64,000 bases of DNA from Arctopsyche grandis (Eukaryota; Arthropoda; Insecta; Trichoptera; Hydropsychidae), in the NCBI RefSeq assembly GCF_051622035.1, contig NC_135355.1:20205486-20269485 (forward strand), given 5' to 3'. Within the stretch, counting starts at the first letter, position 1; every line of letters starts with the position of its first letter. The notes below the pieces were generated by a model. It saw only the letters and a list, made by a program, of their open reading frames with translations, did not search any database and had not been told where the DNA came from. Below, one piece after another: positions 1 to 13,371 of the stretch. A program made the translations under genes and the position numbers.

Positions 1-159
1 AAACTATTATTATTATATTAAAATTAAATTCAAATATCAAAATAAAATTATAATTATTATATTAAAATTAAAATAAAATATTGAAAGTTAAAACAGGACA
101 TGCACAATTTAAATAAATTTTCGAGATTGACCTAAAATTAGATCATCAACAATCACATA

Positions 160-605
160 CAGGTAATCCTCGACTTAAGATGTGCACTAAGATCGAAAAA
201 AAATCAAAGAATTATTATTTTTACTTCACCGTAAAGCACAGTTACTGAGAATATATCATGTATTAGTATGGGTGATCCAACGATGGAAGCTTATTGTCAG
301 TTACATCAAACAGATTTTTTTATTCTTCAATTGTTTCTCTCGTCGAAATAAATCAAATAATTAAATCCATCTCAGAGGTAAAATTTATCGGATAATGTGA
401 TTATTTATTTTATTTCGACAAAAGAAAAAAAAACCCTTTGACAAAACACTGACAACCAACACCAACGGTTTTTTGTGAAATACAGTAGCATATCGTGACG
501 ACTTTTAAGAAATAATAACAAGATTTTTTTTCGCTCGTAAGCAGAGAAATTATAATATTTCTCTGGTTGTAAATGCGTATCGTCGTAATTCAAAACATTG
601 TTGTA
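160..605. mobile_element. Degenerate pogo/Tigger-type DNA transposon remnant
   Basis: The left end begins CAGGTAATCCTCGACTTA just after a TA and closely matches the terminal inverted repeat of the better preserved Tigger-like element at 9682-11249. Near 560-600 the sequence GTTGTAAATGCG followed by CGTCGTAATTC looks like the decayed right end. No transposase reading frame survives. A 26-bp imperfect inverted repeat (about 123-148 against 620-645) encloses it, so it may sit inside an older hairpin element. It lies upstream of, or in an intron of, the esterase gene. Confidence 0.6.
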
Positions 606-1057
606 ATTCAAAACATCAACGATGATCTAATTTTAGCTCAATCTCGCTCTTTAGCTTAATTTTGATATTTAATTTCAATTTTTTTATTTTATTTTTATTT
701 CGATATTTTGTACGCTACTGGTTTTAAAAGTTGGCCCAGAAGACGTCGTTGGTTTGGTCCGTAGGCACCATAATACAATTATTAGAATGTGAATAAGAGA
801 CCTTTATTTCTTTTTTTATACTGCAGTGTAAAAAACTACTATTCCTAAAGCTTTAAATTAAATATTTAATTTGATTTTGAATTAGCACTAACTTTGAATT
901 CAATTGTTTGTTTATAAAATACCAGCACTAACTACATAATTTATAAATGTACATTTATGTACATACACATTTCAATATGTATGTTCCTATATCTATTTCA
1001 AAATTGTCTGCATATATGCAATATAATCCTTCAATTCATACACACTGTTCCATATAG

Positions 1058-2334
1058 AGCGGTAATTGGTCAGATACTATGGTGCCTGTAGTGGATAAAT
1101 TTCTTGCACAGAACGACCAATACCTCCCACTGAGTCCAAAAGAAGCACTATCAACGGGTAACTTCCATCAAATTCCTTTGTTGACAGGTCTTACCAGTTT
1201 AGAAGCCGCTGACTCCAAAGGTAATAATGATAAAGTTCCTACCATTTAATTTTTAGAATAACGCATAAAATTCTAATATAAATTCCAGAGCATTGGGAAG
1301 AATTGGCCAGGCAAGGATACCACCAGCTTCGACACTATGTAGATTATACTGCCATACCAAACATAATGGCATTCTACAAATTAAACGTCGGATATAATGC
1401 ACACTATATAAGAGAAATAATTAAATGGGAATATATCGACAAAGCTAAAGAGGGTGATGCATGGGAATTGCTCCAACAACTACAACTGTTATTTTCAGAA
1501 GCTCAATATGACTCCCCGTATGCTAAATTAATAACATATCTTGCGAAATCTGCACAACCATTATATCTTTATAGATATAACCAAGGTGGAGGTATTAATT
1601 TATATGGAAAAAAATCTAATACCTCAGGTATTCTGCTCATATATAAAACGAAAAACTATTGTATATAAGCATGTGCAAAAATAATTCAACAGTATTTGTT
1701 TATAGGAGCAGCACACGGTTCCGATTTACCGTATCTATTTGGTCCAACCCTGTTCCAACAGCTGGCGAGGAGACGCTTCACACAACAAGAAGAACGTCTC
1801 AGTAAACGAATGAGGATCATGTGGTCAGAGTTCATCAAATTCGGGTAAGTCCAATGATGCAGAATTGGAAATCCAATGTCAAACTCATTACAAATTTAAA
1901 ATATGTACATATATAGATACCCGATGCCTGAGAGGCAATACGATGCATGGCGAGTTTATACAGAGCAAGATCCTCATATTCAACAAATCGGCGATGGAAT
2001 CAACGTTGATTTATGCCGACGGCCAGCCGCTTATTGGAATACATTTCTGCCACGACTGGTGAATCTTACCTCGGATAGGGAAGGGCGTAGCACTCTCCAA
2101 GACACACAAATCGGATATGGTGCTTAAAATTCATATACACATAATGAAAATGCTTAGTTACACACGTGAATAATATAAATTGGTTTTTCAGATGGTAATG
2201 ATACAATTCGTCACGCCATGTACACACTATTGGGGCTGGTGGTGGCTTTAGTCGTGCTTCTTGTGGTGTGTGTTGTACTATTAAAACGCACAGCCAAAGA
2301 GCGACAGATAGGACGAGACCTGGGAACTTTCTGA
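1058..2334 (+). CDS. Carboxylesterase/cholinesterase-family protein with C-terminal membrane anchor (3' part)
   Basis: Five exons join in frame: 1058-1220, 1289-1627, 1706-1844, 1917-2119 and 2192-2334, ending in TGA. They give the last 328 residues; earlier exons are outside the window or not recognisable in it. The first exon carries the esterase core VPVVDKF and TGLTSLEAADS, where the Glu fits the catalytic acid. The third starts AAHGSDLPYLFG, the catalytic-His block of type-B carboxylesterases. The last exon encodes a hydrophobic helix (about 25 residues, LLGLVVALVVLLVVC core) followed by a 16-residue basic tail, so the protein is probably type I and surface-exposed. The nucleophile Ser elbow would be upstream. 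Retained Glu and His suggest an enzyme or pseudo-enzyme of the neuroligin/cholinesterase superfamily, but the tail is much shorter than in gliotactin or neuroligins. An AATAAA lies at 2540-2545. Confidence 0.85.
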
Positions 2335-4720
2335 CAGCGGTGGGACAGCGCAAACTTTACTCAATCGTGGAAACATAATGTCACCAATAACAGATTATGA
2401 TTACATGAAAATAAATGTGAAACAATGAAAAAATTTACACAGATTATCAATAAGCTGTATTCAAAAGTATCACATAATTTGCGCTGTCCTTGATGTAATA
2501 ATTGTAAATACAATATAATATTTGTATATATATTATAATAATAAAGGTACTTTAATTTTTTTTCTTCTATTTAATAAATGTTTAAAAAAAATAAATATTT
2601 ATTACTCAAACAATAAAAAAGAACATGTTTATAAAATTTCAATATTGAAAATAAAACTAAGCAGTTAATAATATTATTGATAGACTAACTCTATCGCTTA
2701 TATTTTTAATTAATATATTTGGTACAACTACATATAGTAATAATAATGGGCAAAACGAAATGTGGTATCCCAAATTTATGAACTAAATAAAACCTTGGAA
2801 TGGAACAATTCTCGAATCGAAAGTAAAATAAAAAATTTCCTCACTTTTAACAAATTATAAAAATAACAGCCGAAAACATTTTTCTTGCAAATTTTAAAAT
2901 GAAAAAAAAAACAAATTATGGAAAGGGGAAGTGACCGACTACACCAGAAAGTAAAAGTTTAATTTATAGTAAAATAATATGAAATATTAATTTCATTTAA
3001 TGTATGAATAAATTTGAAAAATCTTTTCATAACTTCTCGAAATTCTTGAATAAATAATAATAAATGCCTATGCATATGGCTAAAATTGTTTATCATTCGA
3101 CAAATCTGTGCAATTAAAAAAATGATTGAATTAGTAAACCCTTCCATTTTAATCTTTAATAAAAATGAACCCGCCCGCCACATATGTTATAAAACTAACA
3201 TATATAATGATGCTAAATTCTCAGTCCAATTTCTTAATGTTACAAATTTAACAACTATCCAACTATTTAACTTAGTCATAAAAATTTCAATTTCAAAAAA
3301 GGAATTGCCATTCGATTTTCAAAAAATTTAATACAAAAATATACATACCAACATGAAAAAAAAAAAAAAAAACATTGTTATACACCCATTATTTTCGATT
3401 TGAACCAATATAAAGGCAACATACTTTTGTTGCATTAATAAACTTTTAAAAAGTATTGCGTTTTGACAACTACGAAACAGTTTTTTTTATTCCTACTTTA
3501 AAAATTTGCAATGAAAGGTGAAAAATTTTCGTCACTTCTTAAAATCTTCATTCAATTTAAGCACCTTTAAAAAAATATCTGTAAAAATAACATTTCGATA
3601 TTTTTTTTATAAGTAAACCAAAATCTAGCGGTAAATCTCATGACAGTCGAAAATAATATATAAAAGTACTGTCATAATACTTAAATTACAACTAGGAATA
3701 CAAAATATCACTTATCATGCAAGGAGATATATAATACAATCATCAACTAAAACATACCAAAAAACTTATAATCCCTCACAAGATTTCCATATATGTTTAT
3801 TAAATTAAAACTGGTTTATCATGGCTCCACATGGGATTTGATTTACACTTTGAAGCATAGCGGTATCAAAAATGGCCCATTTTTTTATCTTTTGCTGCAT
3901 GGTGGGATGTAATTTATACCACTTCGAAAAATTTAAAACTATTTGAATCACAAAGGTTTATATTATGTCCCACTAACTAAAACCCACTATTTAAACCAGA
4001 TATTTTAAATGTCCCACTATTTAAACCAGATATTTTAAAAGCATATATCTGATATGTATGTATGTACTAAAATTGTATGCAAATTGAAAAACTAGTTAAA
4101 ATTGTTGCAGAAGGTGAAACTTTTAACTTTATGGTTACGTGTATGTATGGATATTAATAGTACTGGATGAAATGTACATATATATATACATATATATAGG
4201 AAGGGCATAAATTTAATACATAACATTTAAGTATACAATATACCTTCAATATAACTATTCATTAATAAATGAAGAATATATGTAGATTCTCACAAGGAAG
4301 TAATGTAAGCCCAAGATTTATCTAAAAACAAAAATCAATCATAATCATATAAAATTTAAGACTGTAAATACAGTTAATAATTTCAGATAAACTCAGTGGT
4401 GTAGTGCTAAATAAAAAAGTATCAGGACGGTTTTAATTTTAAGACGCCCCCCCCTCCCCGCTTTTTTGTTACTTAAAAAATATGTATCCTAATATTGGTA
4501 GTTCAAATATTTATAAAAAAAAAATCAAATACTAATTAACTTCAAATATCAATCAAAATGGTCTGAGTAAGGCTCATTATTTTTTGCAATATAATACAGT
4601 TCAGAAAATTTTGTTAGATGATTTCGATTTTGACATTAAAACATTTAAAGTGTCTATAATTTTTTCAATGGGTTGTTGTTGGGCTGTTTTTAAAATTTTC
4701 GGTGTAAAGGGTATTAATTA

Positions 4721-4785
4721 CTAGTGTTTTTACCTGCCTTCGCTCGGTATTTGTAATATAAACCGCTTTATCTAATAGTAAGCAT
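4721..4785 (-). mobile_element. Helitron 3'-end relic
   Basis: Read on the minus strand, the sequence AAAGCGGTTTATATTACA, a short gap, then GCGAAGGCAGGTAAAAA ends ACACTAG followed by T. This closely matches the 3' end at 53741-53801 (GCGGTTTATATTATAAA ... GCGAAGCCGGGTAATACAG, CTAG, T). The CTAG end before T fits Helitron insertion between A and T. Only the 3' end is recognised here. Confidence 0.55.
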
Positions 4786-4904
4786 TCATGTTTTTTTATT
4801 AAATTTATTTGAATCGAAATGAAGTACATATAAAAGAGGCTAGTAAAAAAATAATATTTGACGACAGCCTATCAGAAACGAATGGTTTTTTATATATAAG
4901 GGAA

Positions 4905-5150
4905 TTGGAACCGGGAATCGAAACTGAAATCAGAATTGGAACTAAAACAGCAATCCGGAACCGGAACTGAAACAGGAATCCTGATCCGGTACTGAAAAAG
5001 GAATCCGAATTCGGAATTGAAACAGGAATCGTGATCCAGAATTGAAACAGGAATCGGGATCCAATACTGAAAAAGAAATTGGGATTCGGAACTGAAAAAG
5101 AAATCCGGAACCGGAATCTAGATTGAAATCGAAACCGAAAACGCCACCGA
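4905..5150. repeat. Degenerate minisatellite built on GGAACCGGAACTGAAA-like units
   Basis: Units of roughly 26-30 bp alternate the words GGAACCGGAA, ACTGAAACAGGAATC and GGGATCC. About eight diverged units can be read. It lies about 450 bp beyond the 3' end of the TDRD7-type gene, with no coding sense. Confidence 0.75.
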
Positions 5151-5602
5151 ATTTGATATCGTCGTCAAAGAAAATTACATTTTTTCGATAACGACACGGA
5201 TTCTACAACCCAAAACTTAAAAAGTCTGTTTCGAAATTATATATTAGAGATATGTATACATATAAAATTACAAATAATAAAAACTGATGGTTAAAAAAAG
5301 TATGTATAAATTTTCTACATTAGTATTTTTAACCCTATTTAGTACTCTTAGAACTGAAATAACTTTTATAACATCAACTTTTTAAAATGATCCATAAACG
5401 ATTTATTTTTTGAAGTAATGTGGTGTTGTTTTGGATTAATAAGAAAGTCATTTAATAAAACGTGAAAAATATTGATAATCTCTATTATAAAATTCCATCT
5501 ATTTTGAAAATAAGAAAAGGTTAGTAAAAATAGACATTTCCCAAGGTATTTATGGCCATCGTATTACAAATTCACAGGGTATTAAAAGGATCAAAATTTA
5601 TC

Positions 5603-8600
5603 TTACATCATTTTCGCACGATTTTCCTTGCATAGCACATTATTTATATAAACATCGTCATTTGTCGATGTATCAATGAGATTTAGCGTCAACAAAGATT
5701 CATTAGTATGTAGTGGATCACGCTCAACATTCTCTATAATGGACACAAACTTCTTTTCTACTACTAAATCTTGAAAGCGGAGACAGTCTTCAACAAACCA
5801 ATCCCTATTGATTGGTGACACTCCTATATATTAAAAATTAATAGTTTTATTCCAAATTGTGTTATAACAAATATTGATAATGTTGAAAATAAATTACACA
5901 AACCATGAAGTCGAGCTTTGAGAGCCTGAGCAGGCAATTTTTTGAAATTAGAAGGAAGTTCTCTGAGTTTGCTAATTTCAACCATTTGAAGATCTCCATA
6001 ATCGCAGAAGTATATAGATGCCATGTCGCGAGATACAATTCCTTGCACGAATACCCTATAGTAAAAGTATATTTTTAAATTGACTCAAACATTTATAATA
6101 CATGTGTACACAATTTTTACTGATTTTCTCATGAAGGCATATCACTGTCACGATTTGTACTAATGAAAGGGGCGTATTTTCTTCCTCCGAAAATATTCTC
6201 CATAAATAAATGTATAGAAAGTGACCAGGATTTCATTTAATTTACAATATACGAGGTTTTCATATTTTATGAATTCCTCTTCAAAAACTCAATGATTCTA
6301 ATAATAAAATTATTGATCAATATCAACAGAAATAATTATTTTGGCGGAAAGCCTCTTGTACACATACCTCACAGATGCGAGAGAGAGAGAGAGAGAGGAC
6401 ATTCAGTACGCTGCGCTCAACGTTCAATGTGTGAATGACGGAATGACGACTGTTACAGCTGTTATTTTATTCATTTCTAGTACTTATTTTATAGTATTTC
6501 ACGTTTAAAACACGATTATAAGATTTTTGTAGTTAATTACAATAATTATCCTCGCAGAATTATTTTAACTTTGACTGAACATTAACTGGACATAGACACT
6601 GGACACACTTTAGCTGCACGCTGGAGTCCAGCAGTGGCTAGCAGATTTATTTTTAGCACGGTACATACGTACATAGCACATAAATCAATTTACCTATACC
6701 AATAATCTTCTTTATCATAATAAGCAGCATAAGCACAACCTATTTTAGGTGTGACTGTGAGTTCTGGAGATTTACCAACGGATTGCAACTCATCCATCAT
6801 TTTTGCTAATTCATCTTGATCTTGCAATGGTTGCACCTATATAAAAATATATACAAATAATACAAAAATATTTTATCATTAAATTAAAATTGTGAACATG
6901 TCTACAAACCGTAAAATTTGATGGATTCACTGCTAATGAAACAAAAATATTGAATTGTGACCCTTTTTTAGGGAGTTGAAACTTTGGAATAGGCTCTTTG
7001 GTAGTTGGCGATTCCTTGATGCTCTGATTGAGTTGGAAATTAGAGAATATTCTCTCTTTTTTTTTAGACAATTCAATCAAGAGATCGGAATTGGGAACCT
7101 CTGTATTAATCCTTTTTAAACATTATTAGAAAAAATATTATAAATATAAACACATCTAATTATTTATTAATATGAATCATACATACTTTTTAGCCATCTC
7201 AATCTCAACATCAATTGCCTTATTAACGCAACATAAAGGATCATGTGGTTGAGTTCTAACAAATAATTCCACACCATCATCAACGGACTTGCAAATAACA
7301 GGCACGTCTCGAGGTAAAAGTTCGTTCAATCGTCTTAAATTGTCAGGATTTAAATCAGTCACATTATGCAACTTCAATTCTAATACCTACAAATATAAAA
7401 CTATAATTGATAAACTAACTTAACATAATAAATAAATAATAATAAACAATAAGTACCTGAACGGGATAAGAATTTAAAGCAACAGACAAGCGCTCCAAGA
7501 GCAATAAATCTTTAACAGAAACTTTTCCGACAGTTCCATAGTCAATGTATTTGACATTTACATATGAGTCATCAGCAAGAGAGCGAATGGAATCATACAA
7601 AACGGCTCGTCTCCTATAAATGGAAAAGAATATATAATTGGGATTTGACATTTGACTACATATGTATATAACTTTTATGGTTGGATCAGAAAATTTAATC
7701 ACCACTCTCCAGACGAACTCTTTGCAAGATAATAAGTATTTGGTTTAAGAAGTAAATGACTAGATGCCTGTAATGTCTCTTTTGGAAAAGGACCCATGAC
7801 AACTTGTCCTAACATCTTTTTTAATAGTTTGAAATTTTCATTGTGTATTTGAGCAAATACTGTTCCACGTGGAGTTACATCACAGATATAAATTTCTACA
7901 ATACCCTAAAAATATCACATATCAAGATAAAAAATATAAAATTTTTTTTGGATGAATATTCAATTTTTTAAGGAAAATTCAAAAAAAGACCTGCAACTTG
8001 GTAGTTAGGACAGGTCCAGGTAGATAAAATGTCAAGACAAAATTTCTAATTTATAGCACCATACAAGTACATGAGTATGTATATATTATATTATGCATAA
8101 TAGTTACCTGTGAAAGATGGGGAGATTTTGCTTTCTGGGTCAATTCATATAACAGTTCTTTATTTAAATTTATGTCATCTTTCGAGCTTGTATCATATAA
8201 TACAACTGTAATTGTAGGATCATCTCCACTCATTAGCTCTTCAGGAGTTTGAAGTACATCAGCAATCAAACTTTTTCCTACTAATTTTTCGCTTAGATTA
8301 AATTTTTCGAGTTTACCCATAGAATACTCCTCGAGCCCAGCTAGGCGGCAAAGAATAGCCTAAAGTAATAATGGTTAAATATATAAAGGAATGACAAAGT
8401 TTTATCAATAGAACAAGATTATATAAAAAAAAATAAGTACTTGTGGAGCCACTTTAAGAAACTGTTGAGGTAAGTCGTAAAGGTTACTAAATTGGTGAGT
8501 TTCTTCATCACCAGTATCTACCAAGAAGCACACAATGCTACAATTTAAAAAATCTATTTCTAGAACTTGGGTTCGAAACCAACCATCTTCACATTTTATA

Positions 8601-11600
8601 GCATACCATCCTCCTTTAGCAATATTATTACTTGGTTTAGAGATATCGTTGAAATATAATTCCATATCAGCATTCAAACTTTCAAAAGCATCCTATAAAA
8701 TATACTTCAAATTAAATAAAATATATAACGAATAATATTAACATAAAATATACTTGATATTATGTACGCTGTATTGTTCGCCAATTATTCTAAGCCAAAT
8801 TTCAACTGTAGAATTTGCTGACATTATAAAGACTTTCCATTGAGAATCTTCGGGGTACTGAAGACTTTCTATAGAGTCAGACAATCCTAAATCGTCATCA
8901 CTTATACTTGGAGTCGACGAAGTGGAAAATAAAGTCTAAAATAGAAATCCCAGTTATAAAAATCGACAATGTATGAACCAATCCATTGTTATAATGTACA
9001 TGTGTAAAATTTAATTTAACCGTTTCGCTAGCTGGAAAAAGCATGAGCATACTAGTGGCTCCTTTTTCTATTTGAATTTGGGAAGAAGATTCAGCCATGG
9101 TTAGCCAATTTGTAGGTAAAGTCTCTTCAAATTTATTTCTAAGTAAAAATAAATCAATATAAATATACCTAGAAATCACGTAATCCATTTAAAATAATGA
9201 ATACATATACATAAATATTCTTACATATATATATCTGGTATTCCACTGGCCCACAAACCATTTGGATGTTCAGCAACAATTTTAACTATTCGTTCAACAG
9301 CAATTGATGGTGAAGATGATGGTTTAGTGGAATTATTTTCTAGAGCAACACCGTGAAGCATTTCCAATACTTTACTTGCCGCAGTTTCCACAGCAAGCTC
9401 ACAAGTGCTCAATGAATTCGGATATGTAGAATGGGAATATTTTACACCAACCTACAAAAAATATTATTTGAAACATTTATCAAGAAATTGTATTATACAT
9501 ATGTACATACAAATACGTATAAACAAAATAAATTATCATACAACCAGAGATTTTTACACAGTGGCAACTGGTGAACAATTACATTGGGAGTTCACTAGTT
9601 CAAAAAATTCAAAAAAAGACGAAAAAATAAACGACCCTTTCGCAAGCAAAGGCAATACCGATAAGTTATCGGTGTGAATTACAGGTATTCCTCGACTTAC
9701 AACGGAGATACGTTCCTGAACCTCGGTCGTAAGTCGAATCCGTCGTAAGTCGAGGAATATATTTATATATTTTTTTCGGTGATTTTAGTTACTTTTATTA
9801 ATACAGTAATTCAAATGAATTCATATTTAAATTTAAAAAAAATTAAACATCTACATCATCCGTACTTATTAATTATAAATTATACATCCTCATCACTTAT
9901 CACATAAGTACAATCCATTTCTTCATCTTCAGTTTGAGATACAGTTGTATGAGTTTTTTTGAAAAATGTGTCTAATTTTATTTGAACAGTATTCTATTTT
10001 TAATCTCTATATATTTCTTGGTAGCATACGAGATTTTCTTGAATCCTGCGGTTCACATTTGAAAATCTTTCACTGTCTGGGTCCATCATTTCAAACTTTT
10101 GTATTCCTGGATTAATTAAATTAAAAGCAGCAGCCATTTCTTTCAATACAAATTTTTTCAGCGGTTCCGCAGATGTGATTGATTCATTTTCATCAATATC
10201 CTCTTCTGCAACCAGTTGAGTTTCAAGATCTAATAATTCTGCATTGGTTAGATCTTCTGAATCATTTTCAAGAATTTGGTTGATATCTTCGTTATCTACG
10301 TCAAATTGTAAATGATTATCCTCGACATTTTTTTCTTTTTCGTATATGCAAAGAGAAACGGGTTCAAATCGATTGGTGAATTTTTTCCGTATTCCGTACA
10401 TACACGCTGAAGTAAGTTCTTAAGCCGTTAAAGGGTCCATACCTTATCTATATTTCTTATAGCATGAAGGATATTATAATTTTTCCAAAATTCTTGAAAA
10501 GTTTTTCCTACTTCTATTACTTCAATGCCTTGCGCAAATGTAATTTTTAAATAATGAGCTTTAAGAGACGCAATGGAATTCGTTTTTCAATCTTGTCATC
10601 GATCCAAATCACTAGTAATTTTTCCATTTGTTGAATGGGTCCGAGTCTTTTTTACATACCTCCTTTAGGTTTTTTATTTATTATTTTAGATTTGATTGAC
10701 AAGGACCCTTTAACGGCTTTACGATTTTTTTCTTTATCTTTTAAAATAGTGGAAACCGTTGAATGTGACAATTTCAAATTATTTACCAAGTCCATTACTT
10801 TTTTACCACTATCATATTGTTTTATCACTTCAAGTTTCATTTCTAAGTCTATTACCTTTCTCTTTTTTTTAACAAGAGTTTCTTTATCAGTCATTATCCC
10901 ATTTCTTGATCACACATTATAAATGTTCTTATAAATAAAAATTTGAGCATTAATCAACACGAAATTGAGAAAATAAACATCCCAAAACAATAACGAACAG
11001 TTATGTAACAAACAGTAACGACCGTATGAGTTTGTTACCGTCGTGCAACTGGTGACAAATCCCAAAAGAATGAGTCATAACTTAATTTTTAAAACTACTG
11101 CGGTGTTTCATTTCTTCCGAAAGATAATTCCCCGTTTTCATAACTCACATCCGCTTGAAATTTATCAATTTTTGAAAAATAATTAATTAATAAAAAAAAT
11201 TTTTTTTTTCGGTCGTAAGTGCGAACCGTCGTAAGTCGAGGACTACCTGTATTGCAATAGCAATAATTCACACCGATAACTTATCCTGAAGCATAATGCA
11301 ATAAGAGACGACTGGTGAATCGGAGATCTTCAGAACCGATTGCAAAAAATCATAAATTAGGAGCGGTGATCATATTAGCCTTTTTTTTGTATGAAAATAT
11401 ATCTGTTTCGTGTGTCATGAATACGAGTGTTCCCTTTCACACTCTTTGGTTTTTTATTACATTTTGTATGGAGAATTTTTCAATAGGAATTAAAAAAAAA
11501 TTCGGATGTGACCAACCCATGACTTTATCTATGTATTTGAGGAATATAAGAAGGCTACAAAACAAAATTCGATATTGAACCATACAGACACATTCACACA

Positions 11601-13371
11601 TACCGGCAGCATTATGAAATACTAATAGCTATGACAGCATTTTCGATACAAATTGAGCGCAAATGTATGGAAAAGTGCACAAGACAAAAGTTCTACTTCC
11701 GGTTCAAAAAATCCCCAAAATACAAAGACACACACACATTGTTTCTAGATCGTGAAAATGTGATCAGTGATCGATTCCGAGTTCGAATCAGTAAAAATCT
11801 CGAATTCTAATTTTCGCATGATCACAAAACTTCATCTACATAGATAAAGTAAATATACGCGCAGTATACATATGTAAAGCATGTCACAATTTACCTTAAC
11901 ACTGCAATCAAATGTCGATGGATTCTGATGTTTATTTATGTTTTCGTGAGTTTTAATAACAGGATCTGGTAATTTCAATAATCTACACAACCGTGATAGA
12001 CGAGATTTATTTTCTTTATAATTAGTATCGACTTTTAGATTGTTTATTTCTTCTCTTAGCTCATCAACATGAGATTTTTCAGGAACATGAATAGCCTTAA
12101 AATTAAAACAACTTTACAAAAACAAATTAATGTTAGAATAATCAAAGAAAATATGTAGTACTAACTGGTTCATTCTGTAATTTTATTTTCAGAGCACTCA
12201 TTCTATCAGCAGCAGATGATCGCACAATATATTTTCCTTGAACAGTGCTTTTAAAATTTGATGGGTTCTAAAATTGTCATCCATGCGAAAATTTTACAAA
12301 TAAAACTATACAATTTTAAATGTGGTAAGATAAAACCCTACACCGAAAATTGAAAATATGAAAAAATTGCATATTTTTTAACATAAAAACATGATTTTTC
12401 ATTTTTTGGCAGGATTTCGTCATAAAACCAATTTTTATAATTACCTCATAGTTTAAATTCGTCGATGCTTTGGCTAATATGTCTCCAGGTCTTAATCCAC
12501 TTAGTGAAGACGATGGCGGTATGGAAGTATTTGGTATATCATTTACTACAACCCTTTTAGGTAATTTATTCTGGACCTTATTTTCAATATTTATTTTTAA
12601 CTAAAAACACAATATTAATTTTCAAACCATTTAAAAATATACCAAACCGAAAAAGGTATTATATTATTTTACATTTGATTTGACAGGGGCAGGTGGCACG
12701 AACACTGGTGACACAGGCGCTGGTGCAGGTGCTTTCGGATAAGAAGCAACTTTTTTGGGTGAGTTTGATTGGGGTTTAAAATATGCCTGACTTACTCTTC
12801 CTTGAGAATTAGAGTATTTCCATATATTTGAAGATACACTGGGTTTCCACGAATCATTTTTCACCCGTCTCTGTTGCTAAAATATATCACAAACGCTTTA
12901 AATAAAATGTTTGTTTAAAAATAAAAATGTGAAATACATATTATACAAAATGAAATACAGGTGGCTGAAAGAATTTGTTTGATCGTTTTTTCGAAGATTT
13001 TTGTTTAGCAACTAAATCGGCAATATTATTTGAAGCTTGTGATGGTAGCATGTTTATAAGCCATTCCCCTTTTGATCCTTCGGACAACCGAAATCCAGGA
13101 ATGGATTGAAACATTTCTATCAAGGAACCATACCCTAATTTTTGATATGGTATGGGCGATCCTACCACTTCTCTATAATCACCTATAAAATATTCAGAAT
13201 ATAATTAAACTAAAAAAAAAATGTAAAACATAATTTCATTATTAAAAGTAATTTAATACTTACGGTCACATTGTCTCAATGTTATAACAACTGATCCATG
13301 GCCCGATATGAGTAATCCTTTTAAAACAGCTATTATCTCTTCTTTTTCCGACATCTCGGCAAATATTTTCT
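5603..13371 (-). CDS. Tdrd7: LOTUS and Tudor domain protein, TDRD7/Tapas type
   Basis: Likely germ-granule scaffold: in this family LOTUS domains bind Vasa-type helicases or RNA and Tudor domains bind dimethyl-arginine on Piwi proteins. Exons, 5' to 3': 13264-13371, 12959-13182, 12673-12876, 12445-12600, 12166-12267, 11895-12095, 9225-9451, 9021-9138, 8768-8935, 8441-8692, 8108-8359, 7703-7905, 7457-7613, 7187-7386, 6910-7111, 6694-6836, 5904-6055, 5603-5823; TAA at 5603. All junction phases agree. Exons 1-2 form a LOTUS domain (VGSPIPYQKLGYGSL). Exons 7-8 form another (AEHPNGLWASGIPDIY). Tudor cores: GWFRTQVLEID...LVDTGDEE, WRRAVLYDS...VKYIDYGTVG, and YWYRVFVQGI...YFCDYGD. About 1,091 residues, matching human TDRD7 (about 1,100). 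The ATG at 13356 is followed by an A6 run where the frame slips by one base (see findings). The acceptor before exon 1 implies an upstream non-coding exon. Confidence 0.9.
9660..11285. repeat. Small hairpin MITE split by a Tigger insertion
   Basis: The 22-bp arm at 9660-9681 (starts GATAAGTTATCGG, ends GTGAATTA) is the exact inverted complement of 11264-11285. Without the Tigger element the two arms would be about 14 nt apart, so the Tigger landed in the TA at the base of the loop of a tiny hairpin element. Confidence 0.7.
9682..11249 (-). mobile_element. Internally deleted Tigger/pogo (Tc1-mariner) transposon
   Basis: The element is 1,568 bp with terminal inverted repeats CAGGTAnTCCTCGACTTAC at both ends and a TA duplication (9680-9681 and 11250-11251). 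On the minus strand 10652-10894 encodes an N-terminal CENP-B/pogo-type helix-turn-helix (core KRKVIDLEMKLEVIKQYDSG, then LKLSHSTVSTILKDK). 10000-10401 encodes a C-terminal acidic tail (ITSAEPLKKFVLKEMAAAF). The region between is too short to hold the DDE catalytic core, so the copy is non-autonomous. It sits in the intron between exons 6 and 7 of the TDRD7-type gene, in the same orientation as the host gene. Confidence 0.85.
11315..11870 (+). repeat. Interspersed repeat family with ACTTCCGGTT motifs, copy 1
   Basis: The sequence is shared with 15255-15720, 17085-17905, 27240-28500 and 47325-47375. Recognition words are GACCAACCCATGACTTTATC, TTTGAGGAATATAAGAAGG, CTACTTCCGGTT, CGTGAAAATGTGATCAGTGA and the conserved 3' part CGCATGATCACAAAACTTCA. 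No coding frame. No terminal inverted repeats found, so the class (truncated LINE, SINE or DNA element) is open. Confidence 0.7.

Larger units (their letters stand above)
2335..5602. other. Intergenic stretch: AT-rich sequence, no gene seen
   Basis: This lies between the convergent ends of the esterase (+) and TDRD7-type (-) genes. It holds the esterase 3'UTR and poly(A) signal, homopolymer runs, a tandem doublet of about 29 bp near 3985-4040, a C-rich tract at 4445-4460, a Helitron 3' end and a minisatellite (both listed separately). No open frame here has coding character. Confidence 0.7.
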
